Shown here: positions 8,195 to 17,701 of the stretch, in pieces | Layout: the number at the start of each line of letters is the position of its first letter | Numbering within the stretch: the first letter of the stretch is position 1 | NCBI GenBank assembly: GCA_023429135.1 | Contig: JAEYWD010000102.1 | Location: forward strand, 62,001 to 126,000 | From: Bacteroidota bacterium | GTDB taxonomy: Bacteria > Bacteroidota > Bacteroidia > Bacteroidales > JAAUTT01 | Direction: 5' to 3' | DNA: 64,000 nucleotides | Notes under the pieces: generated by a model | Databases searched by the model: none | The model's input: the letters and a program-made list of their open reading frames with translations, nothing else | What the model was told of the DNA's origin: nothing | Program-made: the position numbers and the translations under genes

Positions 8195-9190
8195 TCAGGA
8201 ATTATAGGCCCATTTCAGATAAATGGATCCCCATGTAAAGCCACCTCCAAAAGCGGCAAGAATTAACTTATCGCCCTTTTTAAGTTGCTTTTCCCATTCC
8301 CATAAACATAGCGGGATGGTCGCGGCTGTAGTGTTACCATATCTTTCAATATTGATCATCACTTTTTCTTTGCTGAGTCCCATTCTTCTTCCGGTGGCTT
8401 CAATTATTCGCAGGTTGGCCTGATGTGGAACAAGCCACGCAAGTTCTTCAGGTGCAATGCTATTTCTTTCCATCATTTCAACAGCCACATCAGCCATCTT
8501 AGAAACAGCAACCTTAAAAACTGTCTGTCCTTCCTGATGAATATAATGTTCTCCCAGCTCAACTGTTTCATGCGAAGCAGGTTTGTACGAACCGCCTGCT
8601 TTCATATAAAGAAAATGTCGACCTGAACCATCTATTTTCAGAATGCTGTCCATAACCCCTACTTCTTCGGTCGTGGGTTCAATTAACAATGCAACTGCAG
8701 CATCGCCAAATAAAGGGCATGTAGTACGATCGGCATAATTGGTTATCGACGACATTTTATCGCCGGCAACAACAATTATTTTCTTGTACTTACCCGATTC
8801 TATAAACTTGTTAGCTGTTTCCAGAATAAAAAGGAAAGAGGAACAGGCAGCACTTATGTCGAATCCCCACGCGTTTTTAATTCCGGCTTTATCAGCAATA
8901 ATACAGGCAGTTGATGGGAAAAACATGTCGGGTGTAACCGTAGCACAAAGTATCAGATCGATATCATCGGCAGAAACTCCGGTTTTTGTGAGAAGTTTTT
9001 TTACAGCTTCAGCACCCATGTCTGAAGTTGCCAGACCCTCACCCTTTAAAATTCTTCTTTCCTTGATCCCAACGCGCTGCATGATCCATTCATCCGACGT
9101 ATCTACCAATCGGCTCAGCTCATCGTTTGTCAGGCGGTATTCCGGTAAGAAAGCTTCGATACCGGTAATAGCAGCTCTTAAATTATCCAT
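8195..9190 (-). CDS. fabH: Beta-ketoacyl-ACP synthase III
   Basis: FabH starts fatty acid elongation by condensing acyl-CoA with malonyl-ACP. The 331 residues carry the full catalytic triad: C116 in AACSSFL, H256 in PHQANLRI and N286 in YGNTTAA. The final FGGGFTWGS motif is also present. The start ATG overlaps the plsX stop in a TAATG junction, which suggests translational coupling. Confidence 0.97.
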   Translation of the reverse strand: MDNLRAAITGIEAFLPEYRLTNDELSRLVDTSDEWIMQRVGIKERRILKGEGLATSDMGAEAVKKLLTKTGVSADDIDLILCATVTPDMFFPSTACIIADKAGIKNAWGFDISAACSSFLFILETANKFIESGKYKKIIVVAGDKMSSITNYADRTTCPLFGDAAVALLIEPTTEEVGVMDSILKIDGSGRHFLYMKAGGSYKPASHETVELGEHYIHQEGQTVFKVAVSKMADVAVEMMERNSIAPEELAWLVPHQANLRIIEATGRRMGLSKEKVMINIERYGNTTAATIPLCLWEWEKQLKKGDKLILAAFGGGFTWGSIYLKWAYNS

Positions 9191-10131
9191 TATTTAAATA
9201 CTTCCTTGATTTTAGCAGGTAAATTGGCTTTTGTTACATCAAAAGTATGAAGAATCATATTTTTAATGGCAATATCGTTTGAGATTCCATGCCCTATGAT
9301 GACATTTGAGTTTACACCCAAAACAGGTGTTCCCCCGTAATTCTCATAATTGAAGGTCTCGAAGTACTCGTCCTGAATCTTACGTTTTCTGATCAGTTTA
9401 TAAAACGATTCGGCAGCTTTCAGAAGAGCATTCCCCACAAACCCGTCGCAAACAATTACATCCACTTTTTTATAGTCGAATAAATCGTTTCCTTCAACAT
9501 TACCGATAAAGTTAAATTCTTTGCTATTATGCATCAGCGGGAAAGTTGCTTTGGTTAAAAGATTTCCCTTTTCTTCTTCGGAACCGATATTCATCAGTCC
9601 AACGCGCGGGTTTGCGACTTTGTAAACGAATTCAGTATACAACGAACCAAGAATGGCATATTGATAAAGAACGTCAGGTTTGCAATCGGCATTCAGTCCA
9701 ACATCAAGAAGAATGGTATAACTCCCGTCCATGCGCGGAATAGCTGCAGTAATAACAGGGCGAATAACTCCGGGAATAGTTTTCACGGTGTACATTGCAC
9801 CAACCATCATGGCTCCGGTGCTACCAGCACTGGCAAAAGCATCAATATTACCTGCTTCGAGTTCCTTAAACCCTAAGAAAATACTCGATTTGGTTTTTTG
9901 CTGAAAAGCTTTTGCCGGATGGTCACCCATCTCTATTACTTCAGAAGAATGTACAATGGTGAACCTTTTGGAATCGGCGCCATATTTAGCACACATGTCG
10001 CCAATCACCTTTTCATCGCCAAAAAGTACAAGTTCTACATCAGAGGGTAATTGTTTATGGGCTAAAATTGCTCCTTTAACGGTTTCGTCAGGAGCATAAT
10101 CGCCACCCATAACATCCAGGCCTAACCTCAT
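9190..10131 (-). CDS. plsX: Phosphate acyltransferase PlsX
   Basis: PlsX converts acyl-ACP to acyl-phosphate for phosphatidic acid synthesis at the membrane. The 313 residues begin with the family opening RLGLDVMGGDYAP and contain ASAGSTGAMMVGA and CDGFVGNALLKA, all conserved in PlsX. It lies between rpmF and fabH, the usual lipid-ribosome gene order. Confidence 0.97.
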   Translation of the reverse strand: MRLGLDVMGGDYAPDETVKGAILAHKQLPSDVELVLFGDEKVIGDMCAKYGADSKRFTIVHSSEVIEMGDHPAKAFQQKTKSSIFLGFKELEAGNIDAFASAGSTGAMMVGAMYTVKTIPGVIRPVITAAIPRMDGSYTILLDVGLNADCKPDVLYQYAILGSLYTEFVYKVANPRVGLMNIGSEEEKGNLLTKATFPLMHNSKEFNFIGNVEGNDLFDYKKVDVIVCDGFVGNALLKAAESFYKLIRKRKIQDEYFETFNYENYGGTPVLGVNSNVIIGHGISNDIAIKNMILHTFDVTKANLPAKIKEVFK

Positions 10132-10157
10132 ATTACGAAAAATAGGTTAAGGAAAAA

Positions 10158-10343
10158 TTAAGCCGCTGCTGTTTTTTCAATAGCAAGCTTACCTCTGTAG
10201 TATCCACACTCGGGACATACTCTGTGGTACAAAACTGTAGCATTACAGTTGCTGCACTTAGCTGTGGTTGGAACTACGGCCTTGTCGTGCGTTCTTCTTT
10301 TATCCCTTCTCTGCTTCGAATGCTTTCGTTTCGGATTTGGCAT
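10158..10343 (-). CDS. rpmF: 50S ribosomal protein L32
   Basis: The 61-residue basic protein opens MPNPKRKHSKQRRDKRR and carries the zinc-ribbon CSNC...CPEC pairs at about residues 34-37 and 49-52. It is the zinc-binding form of L32. It follows the YceD gene by 13 bases. Confidence 0.97.
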   Translation of the reverse strand: MPNPKRKHSKQRRDKRRTHDKAVVPTTAKCSNCNATVLYHRVCPECGYYRGKLAIEKTAAA

Positions 10344-10356
10344 TTTACTTAATTAT

Positions 10357-10893
10357 TTAATTGTTATTAAAAAGATCCTTTAAATTATTCCACCGGGGGT
10401 CGGTATCTGGTTTTTCTTCATTCACAGATAATTCCTCCAGACGTTTCAACATCTCTTTGTTACAAGTCGAATTGCCGTTCTTATCATCAGGGTGAACCCT
10501 GCGGTAAGGCAAACTCAAATGTATAAATTCATATATAAACTGGGCAAGATCTATTTCTGTTTCCTGCTCCGATATAACATACAATTCATCTGTCTCTTCG
10601 TGAGTTTCATCTCCAAACTTTACGTACAGAGGAGCTTCATACTCTATTTCCAGTTCAACCGGATCCAGACATCTGTCGCACGAAACAGTAACTTTTCCGT
10701 CGATTTCAAATAAGAACTCCAAAATAGTAGGTTTCTTATTTAAAGTTACGTGAATATTTACGTCTCCCTTTTCAATCTCACTTTCCTCAAACGATTCAAA
10801 GAACAAGTCATCAACCTTGAAATCAAAAAGATGAAGCCCATCTTTTAACCCTTTATATGCTATAACATACTGACTTTGACGCTTCACCTTCAA
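10357..10893 (-). CDS. YceD/DUF177 family protein
   Basis: The 178-residue protein has the CDRCLDPVELE motif near residue 74 and a DPRWNNLKDLF segment near the C-terminus, both characteristic of YceD. In other bacteria and in plastids the family is needed for 23S rRNA accumulation and is encoded next to rpmF, as here. It is the first gene of the operon, and its ATG lies 15 bases from a TAnnTTTG box. Confidence 0.85.
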   Translation of the reverse strand: MKVKRQSQYVIAYKGLKDGLHLFDFKVDDLFFESFEESEIEKGDVNIHVTLNKKPTILEFLFEIDGKVTVSCDRCLDPVELEIEYEAPLYVKFGDETHEETDELYVISEQETEIDLAQFIYEFIHLSLPYRRVHPDDKNGNSTCNKEMLKRLEELSVNEEKPDTDPRWNNLKDLFNNN

Positions 10894-10907
10894 AAATTTT
10901 CAACGTG

Positions 10908-10915
10908 CAAAAGTA
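10908..10915 (-). promoter_or_regulatory. -7 box proximal to yceD
   Basis: TACTTTTG followed by CAC on the minus strand is a strong match to the Bacteroidota -7 element TAnnTTTGC. It lies 15 bases before the ATG at 10893. The matching -33 TTTG is weak. Confidence 0.55.
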
Positions 10916-11002
10916 TAAATTAATATTTTAATAAAAAAAGAAAAAAGTTTATCGCTGTTAATTTCAGGCCTTTGTAACCTCATATCCTTCTATAAAAAAG
11001 TG

Positions 11003-11010
11003 CAAAAGTA
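11003..11010 (-). promoter_or_regulatory. Second, distal -7 box for the yceD operon
   Basis: A second TACTTTTGCAC on the minus strand, identical over 11 bases to the proximal one, would give a leader of about 110 bases. Its use is not shown by the sequence alone. Confidence 0.4.
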
Positions 11011-11054
11011 AAAATAAAACAACATGTTATGATACTTGTTACAGAAATATAGAC

Positions 11055-11062
11055 TACTTTTG
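11055..11062 (+). promoter_or_regulatory. -7 box of typA
   Basis: TACTTTTGCA on the plus strand lies 29 bases before the typA ATG. A TTG occurs 16 bases upstream (11036-11038), shorter than the usual 19, so the -33 element is uncertain. Confidence 0.55.
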
Positions 11063-11090
11063 CAACCCATTTTTTGAAATAGTGTAGAGA

Positions 11091-12890
11091 ATGAAAGAGC
11101 TGAGAAATATAGCAATAATTGCCCATGTTGACCATGGCAAAACCACCCTAGTAGATAAACTCCTGTTAAGCGGAAACTTATTTAAAGATCATGAAACCCC
11201 TGGCGAACTTATCATGGACAGCAACGAACTCGAAAGAGAGCGTGGTATTACAATTTTGTCCAAAAATGTTTCGGTAGAATATAAAGGTGTAAAAATTAAC
11301 ATTATTGATACTCCCGGTCATGCTGATTTCGGTGGTGAAGTAGAGCGTGTTCTCAATATGTCCGACGGAGTTTTATTGCTTGTCGATGCGTTTGAAGGCA
11401 CCATGCCTCAGACCCGTTTTGTATTGCAAAAAGCGCTTCAGCTCGGGAAAAAACCCATTGTGGTTATTAATAAAGTAGATAAACCAAATTGCCGTCCAGA
11501 GGAAGTTCATGAAGAAGTTTTCGAATTGATGTTTAACCTGGAGGCTAACGAAGATCAGCTTAACTTTCCAACCATTTACGGTTCTGCAAAGCAAGGCTGG
11601 ATGGCCGAAAGCTGGAAAACTCCTTCGAACGATATTACTCCATTACTCGATTGTATCATAAAAAATATTCCAGCTCCTAAAGTAGTTCAGGGAACACCTC
11701 AGATGTTAATCTCTTCACTCGAATATTCATCCTATGTTGGGCGAATAGCTATCGGGAAACTTCAAAGAGGTGAGCTTCGGGAAAATCAGATGGTGTCGTT
11801 AGTAAAACGCGATCAGACAATTGTACGGACCCGTATCAAGGAATTATTGATATTCGAAGGATTATCGAAACGAAAAGTTGAAAAAGTTGAATGCGGAGAT
11901 ATTTGCGCCCTGGTGGGAATTGAGGGTTTTGGTATTGGAGACACCATTGCCGATTATGAAAATCCCGAAGCCCTTGCAACCATTGCTGTTGATGAGCCAA
12001 CCATGAGCATGCTTTTTACCATCAACAACTCACCGTTTTTTGGTCGCGATGGCAAATTTGTTACATCCAGACATTTAAAGGACCGTTTGGACCGGGAACT
12101 AGAAAAAAACATTGCCCTTCGCGTTGAACCTGCTCAGTCGTCGGATGCCTTTATTGTCTACGGACGTGGTATTCTGCATTTGTCTATTCTTATTGAAACC
12201 ATGCGCCGCGAGGGTTATGAACTTCAGGTTGGCCAACCTCAGGTAATTATCAAGAACGTGGATGGTGAAAAACACGAACCATTCGAAATTTTGAATATTG
12301 ACTTACCGGAAGAATCGGCCGGAAAAGCCATCGAAATGGTGAACCGTCGCAAAGGCGATATGGTTAAAATGGAACGTAAGATGGACCGTATCCATCTGGA
12401 ATTTATCATTCCTTCACGCGGAATTATCGGGTTAAGAAATATGCTTCTTACTGCAACATCCGGCGAGGCGGTGATGACCCACCGTTTTAAGGAATTTGCA
12501 CCAATAAAAGGCGAAATTGAAAAACGGATCAATGGCTCGCTGATTTCCATCGAAACCGGTCAGGCCATTGCTTATGCTTTGGATAAACTGCAGGACCGCG
12601 GAAAATTCTTTGTCGATCCATTTGAAGAAATCTACACCGGACAAGTAGTAGGTGAAAATACCCGCTCGGGCGATTTGGGATTGAATATTACCAAGACCAA
12701 AAAGCTCACCAACATGCGTGCCAGCGGGTCGGACGAGAAAATGAGAATCGCTCCGGCCATTAAATTCTCGTTGGAAGAAGCCCTGGAATATATTCAGGAA
12801 GATGAATATGTAGAAATTACACCAAAAACCATCCGGTTAAGAAAAATAATACTCGACGAGAACGAAAGAAAGAGACAGGGGAACAATTAG
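11091..12890 (+). CDS. typA: Translational GTPase TypA/BipA
   Basis: The 599-residue ribosome-binding GTPase helps 50S assembly and growth under stress. The G1 motif AHVDHGKT is at residues 11-18, DTPGHADF and NKVDKP follow, and the C-terminal BipA-specific domain contains the MDRIHLEFIIPSRGIIGLRN region. Length is normal. It is transcribed divergently from yceD. Confidence 0.98.
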   Translation: MKELRNIAIIAHVDHGKTTLVDKLLLSGNLFKDHETPGELIMDSNELERERGITILSKNVSVEYKGVKINIIDTPGHADFGGEVERVLNMSDGVLLLVDAFEGTMPQTRFVLQKALQLGKKPIVVINKVDKPNCRPEEVHEEVFELMFNLEANEDQLNFPTIYGSAKQGWMAESWKTPSNDITPLLDCIIKNIPAPKVVQGTPQMLISSLEYSSYVGRIAIGKLQRGELRENQMVSLVKRDQTIVRTRIKELLIFEGLSKRKVEKVECGDICALVGIEGFGIGDTIADYENPEALATIAVDEPTMSMLFTINNSPFFGRDGKFVTSRHLKDRLDRELEKNIALRVEPAQSSDAFIVYGRGILHLSILIETMRREGYELQVGQPQVIIKNVDGEKHEPFEILNIDLPEESAGKAIEMVNRRKGDMVKMERKMDRIHLEFIIPSRGIIGLRNMLLTATSGEAVMTHRFKEFAPIKGEIEKRINGSLISIETGQAIAYALDKLQDRGKFFVDPFEEIYTGQVVGENTRSGDLGLNITKTKKLTNMRASGSDEKMRIAPAIKFSLEEALEYIQEDEYVEITPKTIRLRKIILDENERKRQGNN

Positions 12891-13007
12891 GAAAGTAAAT
12901 TCCTTGTTTCCCAGATTATTTAATGAGAATCCAGAGTCGAACCTTCGCTATAAATTTCTGTAAGAAGAAATAAGCTATTGTGATTCTTTGGTTTGAAATG
13001 AGTGCGG

Positions 13008-13391
13008 TTATTTTGAAAGAATATTCTCGATTGAATCAATTAAGGTATCGATAAAGTAATCTTCTTTGCTAATATAGCTTGTAGCTCCTTTTTTATAGAA
13101 GTCTTCAATCAACTCTTTACTTGGTTGGCTTGAAAGGACCAAAACAGGAACTTTTTTGTTCTTTTTCCTGATTTCTTCCAAAACATCCAGTCCGTTCATC
13201 ATGCTTGCCCCGTTATTCAGAAAAAGATGATCCAAAACAATAAGGTCGGGCTTAAGCGTGAGATTATGAATACATTCTTCACCATTGGAAAATACCATAA
13301 CATCATAGCCTTCACGACTATTAAACGTATATTCCAGAAGATTTTGAATAATTCTGTCGTCGTCAACTACAAATATTAGTTTAGCTCTCAT
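13008..13391 (-). CDS. Stand-alone response regulator receiver protein
   Basis: The 127 residues are a receiver domain only, with acidic residues D10-D12, phospho-acceptor D54 (LIVLDHLF), S87 and K109, so all the switch residues are there. No output domain and no neighbouring kinase are present. It could act as a phosphate sink or a protein-binding switch; the partner cannot be named from this window. Confidence 0.88.
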   Translation of the reverse strand: MRAKLIFVVDDDRIIQNLLEYTFNSREGYDVMVFSNGEECIHNLTLKPDLIVLDHLFLNNGASMMNGLDVLEEIRKKNKKVPVLVLSSQPSKELIEDFYKKGATSYISKEDYFIDTLIDSIENILSK

Positions 13392-13434
13392 AATAAAATC
13401 TTTACATCTTCAGGAAATCCCTGCACTTTTTCGG

Positions 13435-13442
13435 TATTTTTG
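13435..13442 (+). promoter_or_regulatory. Possible -7 box before the class IV aminotransferase
   Basis: TATTTTTG fits TAnnTTTG and lies 58 bases before ATG 13501. No clear -33 TTTG is visible. Confidence 0.3.
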
Positions 13443-13500
13443 TTATACGGATCGTACTGCATTTTTGTTTGATATTTTTACTTCATCTTACATTTTTAAA

Positions 13501-14334
13501 ATGGAATATATTCATAAAACCATTATCGCAAATGGCAAATCAGTAACTAAAATCAATATCACACCAGTAGATAAAACGGTGATTTACGAAGTTTTAAGAA
13601 TTGTGAACGGAATTCCTCTTTTCATAGAAAAACACCTAAGTAGACTCAACAATTCTGCTTCGTTGCTAAATAAAACACTCCCGTTTTCAGTTTCTGAATT
13701 TAAAAATTTAATTGATACCCTGATAACTGAAAACAAGGTTTTTATAGGAAATATAAAAATTTCTGTTTTTTTTGAAGAAAATGCGACTCCCGTTGATTCG
13801 GTTATAGGATTTATTTCTCATGCTTATCCTTCGGAGCAGGACTACGAATTTGGGGTGAAAACCGTTTCGAGCATTAAGCAAAGACTAAATCCCGGCGCTA
13901 AAGTTCAAAATACCAAACTCCGCAATGAATTAAACGATTTTATACGCTCAGAAAAAGCATATGAAGCTATTCTAGTTCACCCTGATGGTTATATAACAGA
14001 AGGAAGCCGGTCCAACTTATTCTTTATCATGGGAAATAAAATATTTACAGCTCCCGACAATCTGGTCCTTTCAGGAATTACTCGTGAAAATGTAATTGAA
14101 CTTTGTAATCTCAATAACTATAATTTAGACTTCACCCCTGTTAGTTATACTGACCTAAACAAAATGGACGCCGCTTTTATTACAGGCACATCGCCAAAAG
14201 TTTTACCGGTGAAGCAAATTGATGAGTTGGAATTTAGATTGCCACACCCAATAATAACAGATTTAATGGAAATGTACGATAAACTCATTGCCGATTACTT
14301 AAAAATGCATCAAAAAACAAAGAAAACTTCATAA
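13501..14334 (+). CDS. Class IV PLP aminotransferase (branched-chain/ADC-lyase-like fold)
   Basis: From ATG 13501 the protein has 277 residues; a 12-codon upstream extension would need a TTG start. The PLP lysine is K139 (NTKLRNELND). The phosphate-cofactor signature EGSRSNLFF begins at E167, followed by SGITRENVIEL and the C-terminal AFITGTSPKVLPV. This fold includes branched-chain and D-amino acid transaminases and aminodeoxychorismate lyase; the substrate is not decidable here. No pathway genes are adjacent. Confidence 0.8.
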   Translation: MEYIHKTIIANGKSVTKINITPVDKTVIYEVLRIVNGIPLFIEKHLSRLNNSASLLNKTLPFSVSEFKNLIDTLITENKVFIGNIKISVFFEENATPVDSVIGFISHAYPSEQDYEFGVKTVSSIKQRLNPGAKVQNTKLRNELNDFIRSEKAYEAILVHPDGYITEGSRSNLFFIMGNKIFTAPDNLVLSGITRENVIELCNLNNYNLDFTPVSYTDLNKMDAAFITGTSPKVLPVKQIDELEFRLPHPIITDLMEMYDKLIADYLKMHQKTKKTS

Positions 14335-14403
14335 AGACCACTTCATTTTTAAATATTAGCTATTTTTATCATTTCAAACACCAAATCATCATTGCATTGA
14401 CAG

Positions 14404-15099
14404 ATGATCAACAAACTGAATAAAATGCGTTTAATTCTCTTATGTCTATTGATTTTTCAAACTGGCATAATTTCTGCACAAAAGTTTTACCGGACCTCAG
14501 GGGGTGAATTAATTTTCTCAAGACCTGTAAATAATTCCTCATTCGAAAATACCTCTGCCCGATTACGATTCAGCGCTTTTTTTCATTTCAACAATAATTA
14601 TCATTTTAACTTTTCAAAATCTGTAGGATTTTATTCCGGAATATCGGTTTCCAATATTGGATTTGCATATAAAACAGGAGACACAATTTATAAAAAACGT
14701 GCTTATACGTTAGGTATTCCATTAGCGCTAAAATTTGGAAAGCTTGAAAACAACAATTTTCTTTTTGCAGGCGGCGAAATTGAGCTTCCGTTTCATTATA
14801 AGCAGAAGAAAATGGTTGAAAATCATAAAGAAAAATATAATGCTTTTTTCGACAGTCGGGTAAATATTATACTGCCTTCCCTCTTTGCCGGGATCCAATT
14901 TTCGGACGGATATTGCTTTAAATTCAGGATATATCTTACTGATTTTCTTAACAAAGAGTTTTCCGGGAATGACTTTGGTTCAAAGGTAGATTATAAAAAT
15001 ACAGATTCTCAGTTATTTCTTTTATCTTTGTCGTACAATTTAAAAAGTAACAAAATCAAGACGATTATTAAAAATGAAGGAAGGTTTGCTTATTTATAA
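14404..15099 (+). CDS. Small outer-membrane beta-barrel protein
   Basis: A signal peptide (cleavage near ISAQ, about residue 26) is followed by alternating hydrophobic/polar strands (HFNFSKSVGFYSGISVSNIGF, FLFAGGEIELPFHY) and a C-terminal QLFLLSLSYNLK strand. This is the layout of PorT-like or outer-membrane beta-barrel domain proteins. The 231 residues suit eight to ten strands. Its last 6 bases overlap the convergent SiaC-like gene. Confidence 0.7.
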   Translation: MINKLNKMRLILLCLLIFQTGIISAQKFYRTSGGELIFSRPVNNSSFENTSARLRFSAFFHFNNNYHFNFSKSVGFYSGISVSNIGFAYKTGDTIYKKRAYTLGIPLALKFGKLENNNFLFAGGEIELPFHYKQKKMVENHKEKYNAFFDSRVNIILPSLFAGIQFSDGYCFKFRIYLTDFLNKEFSGNDFGSKVDYKNTDSQLFLLSLSYNLKSNKIKTIIKNEGRFAYL

Positions 15100-15474
15100 A
15101 TTTAAAGAACTTCTCTCTAGTACCATAAAAGGCAGCCTCATTATAGCTTTATAATCATGACCCAGATCGTACATTAAATCATCTCCTGCTTCATAAAACC
15201 AGTTTATGTATACATTATTCCCATTTTCATATAAATTTTCAAAAAGAGTAAAAATGGTCATTAAAGACCTGTTGGAGCTACTGTTTGCATATTCAAGCAA
15301 GACATTAATTTCCGTAACCGGAAAAGGCTTTTGTGAATATTCGGCAATAGCTTTGAATATGGGTTCAAAAAATGTAAGTGCGTTTTCTGGAATAGATCGG
15401 CCAGCAATAACCAAAACACCATCTTCAAATTTGATGTAAGGGGTATTCTGGGTCTTCTGGATCACAAGATTCAT
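15094..15474 (-). CDS. SiaC-family regulatory protein (DUF1987)
   Basis: The 126-residue protein matches DUF1987/SiaC: IKFEDGVLVIAGRSIPENALTFF at the start, a central NVLLEYANSSSNRSLMTIF with the Ser cluster that is phosphorylated in SiaC, and INWFYEAGDDLMYDLGHDY. In Pseudomonas, SiaC is controlled by the SiaA phosphatase and SiaB kinase and affects a diguanylate cyclase. No SiaA/B-like gene is in the window, so the role here is open. Confidence 0.8.
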   Translation of the reverse strand: MNLVIQKTQNTPYIKFEDGVLVIAGRSIPENALTFFEPIFKAIAEYSQKPFPVTEINVLLEYANSSSNRSLMTIFTLFENLYENGNNVYINWFYEAGDDLMYDLGHDYKAIMRLPFMVLERSSLNL

Positions 15475-15756
15475 TATTTATCAGGATATAGAATTAATAA
15501 GTGTTATCAAAGTTATTTATTTTTTTTAAAATGACGCAACCATTAAAAATATTTGACATCTAAATGCAAGTTGAACAATAAATACAACCCTATTGAATTT
15601 TTTTCGTACATAGTGATTTTTAATGGCAAGAACTTTGGTCTATGCTGAAAATTAATTTAACTTAGAAAGCTAAATGAATTTTTTCTTGAATTTTTCATAT
15701 ATAAGTGATTACTTACTTTACCAATTTTGATTAATGAATATTTGTATCTAGCAACT

Positions 15757-17682
15757 ATGAATAGAATTCATTCCTTCTTTTATCGAATTATTCGTTACTC
15801 GCGATCCAGCTTACCATCCTGGATTATCTTTAATTTTGATGCTTTAATCTGCATTATCTCCGTAGCGTTAGCCTATCTGCTCAGGTTTAATTTCAAAGTT
15901 CCCAACGATTATTTGTTGACCTACTCCATTCTGGTCATATTGGGAGCAAGAATCATTACCTTCTTTTTTGGTAAAACCTATGCCATGATTATCCGTCATA
16001 CCGGAATCAGCGATCTAACAAAAATGATTCTGGTACTTGTTGCAGGAAGTGCAATCATCTCGGTTATCGACCTTGTTTATTACCAATTTTACGGGAAATT
16101 GTTCATACCGCTATCCATCATCATCATGGAATTTTTTATTACCGCCTATCTGATGACAGCCTCCCGACTGATAATAAAATTTTTGTACATCGAATTCAGG
16201 AGCAAATCGAAGAACCGTACCAATGTTCTTATCTATGGGGTAGACGAACTGGCCGTTGCTACCAAAAGAGCCCTGGACCTGGACGTGGATACAAGCTATC
16301 GTGTGGTTGGCTTTATTGATGATAAAAAGCAAAACCAGAGAAAAAATATTGAAGGAGTTAAAATTTATCCTTTACAAAAACTAGCATTCATCTCCGAAAA
16401 GTTTGAAGTAGATATATTAATTATCGCCAAAAACTATCTTATCCCAGCTAAGAAATCGGAAATTGTAGAAATCTGCTTAAATCATCATATTAAAGTCTTA
16501 ACCGTTCCAAGGATTAAATCGTGGATTAACAGCGAATTCAGTGCCCGCCAGCTAAAACAGATAAATATTGAAGATTTACTGGAACGTGAGCCAATTTCGC
16601 TTGATAGTTCGGTTGTACGTCAACAGTTAAAAAATAAAACAGTTCTGGTAACAGGTGCTGCCGGATCGATTGGCAGTGAAATAGTACGTCAGATTTCAGC
16701 TTACGAACCCAAAAAGGTGTTGCTGCTTGATCAGGCAGAAACTCCACTTCACAGCCTGGAACTCGAGTTATCCGAAAAATGTCTGTTCAACGATTATGAA
16801 ATTATTATTGGGGACATTTGCAATGTTTCAAGAATGACGCGCATTTTTGAAAAACATCATATTGATATCATTTATCATGCTGCTGCCTACAAGCACGTAC
16901 CAATGATGGAAAGCAATCCGGCTGAAGCAATTCATAACAATGTAGTTGGAACACGTACTGTTGCTGACCTTGCAGTAAAATATAATGTCGGTAAATTTAT
17001 AATGATCTCGACCGACAAAGCTGTGAACCCTACCAATATCATGGGTACTTCCAAAAGGATCGCTGAATTATATTGTCAGGCTTTGGATAATGTTTCCAAT
17101 ACCTCATTCATAACAACACGTTTTGGAAATGTTTTGGGATCCAACGGTTCAGCTATTCCTTTGTTCAAAAAACAAATCGATCAGGGCGGACCAGTTACTG
17201 TTACCCATCCGGAAGTTACACGTTTTTTTATGACCATCCCCGAAGCCTGTCAGCTCGTACTCGAAGCAAGTGCCATGGGTAAAGGCGGTGAAGTCTTTAT
17301 TTTCGATATGGGTAAATCGATAAAAATTGCCGATGTAGCTCGAAATATGATTCGGTTATCGGGACTAGAAGTCGGAAAAGACATCGAGATTAAATATACC
17401 GGACTACGCCCGGGAGAAAAGCTGTACGAAGAACTCCTTTGTACAACGGAGAATACGCAACCGACCTATCATCCTAAAATTATGATTGCTAAAGTAGTTT
17501 GTATGGATTTCGACACCGTTTCAAATTGCATCAATCAATTTGAGAAACTGATCAAGAACCAGAACAATCTCGAAATTGTTAAATTAATGAAGAAAATGGT
17601 ACCGGAATTCAAAAGCCAGAATTCAGTTTATGAGGTTTTAGATACTATTAAGCCTCAAGCATCTTCTATTTCTGTTAATTAA
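15757..17682 (+). CDS. WbpM/CapD-type nucleotide-sugar 4,6-dehydratase
   Basis: From ATG 15757 the protein has 641 residues (an upstream TTG at 15727 would add ten). Four N-terminal membrane helices (to about residue 145) precede a CoA-binding-like Rossmann domain and a C-terminal SDR domain with GAAGSIG at 300-306. The catalytic block is TDK at 419-421 with M429-x3-K433 replacing YxxxK, as in WbpM. Such enzymes convert UDP-GlcNAc to a 4-keto-6-deoxy sugar for QuiNAc/FucNAc-type residues. It starts the polysaccharide locus on the plus strand. Confidence 0.93.
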   Translation: MNRIHSFFYRIIRYSRSSLPSWIIFNFDALICIISVALAYLLRFNFKVPNDYLLTYSILVILGARIITFFFGKTYAMIIRHTGISDLTKMILVLVAGSAIISVIDLVYYQFYGKLFIPLSIIIMEFFITAYLMTASRLIIKFLYIEFRSKSKNRTNVLIYGVDELAVATKRALDLDVDTSYRVVGFIDDKKQNQRKNIEGVKIYPLQKLAFISEKFEVDILIIAKNYLIPAKKSEIVEICLNHHIKVLTVPRIKSWINSEFSARQLKQINIEDLLEREPISLDSSVVRQQLKNKTVLVTGAAGSIGSEIVRQISAYEPKKVLLLDQAETPLHSLELELSEKCLFNDYEIIIGDICNVSRMTRIFEKHHIDIIYHAAAYKHVPMMESNPAEAIHNNVVGTRTVADLAVKYNVGKFIMISTDKAVNPTNIMGTSKRIAELYCQALDNVSNTSFITTRFGNVLGSNGSAIPLFKKQIDQGGPVTVTHPEVTRFFMTIPEACQLVLEASAMGKGGEVFIFDMGKSIKIADVARNMIRLSGLEVGKDIEIKYTGLRPGEKLYEELLCTTENTQPTYHPKIMIAKVVCMDFDTVSNCINQFEKLIKNQNNLEIVKLMKKMVPEFKSQNSVYEVLDTIKPQASSISVN

Positions 17683-17701
17683 GAGAATAGACCCGGAACG
17701 A

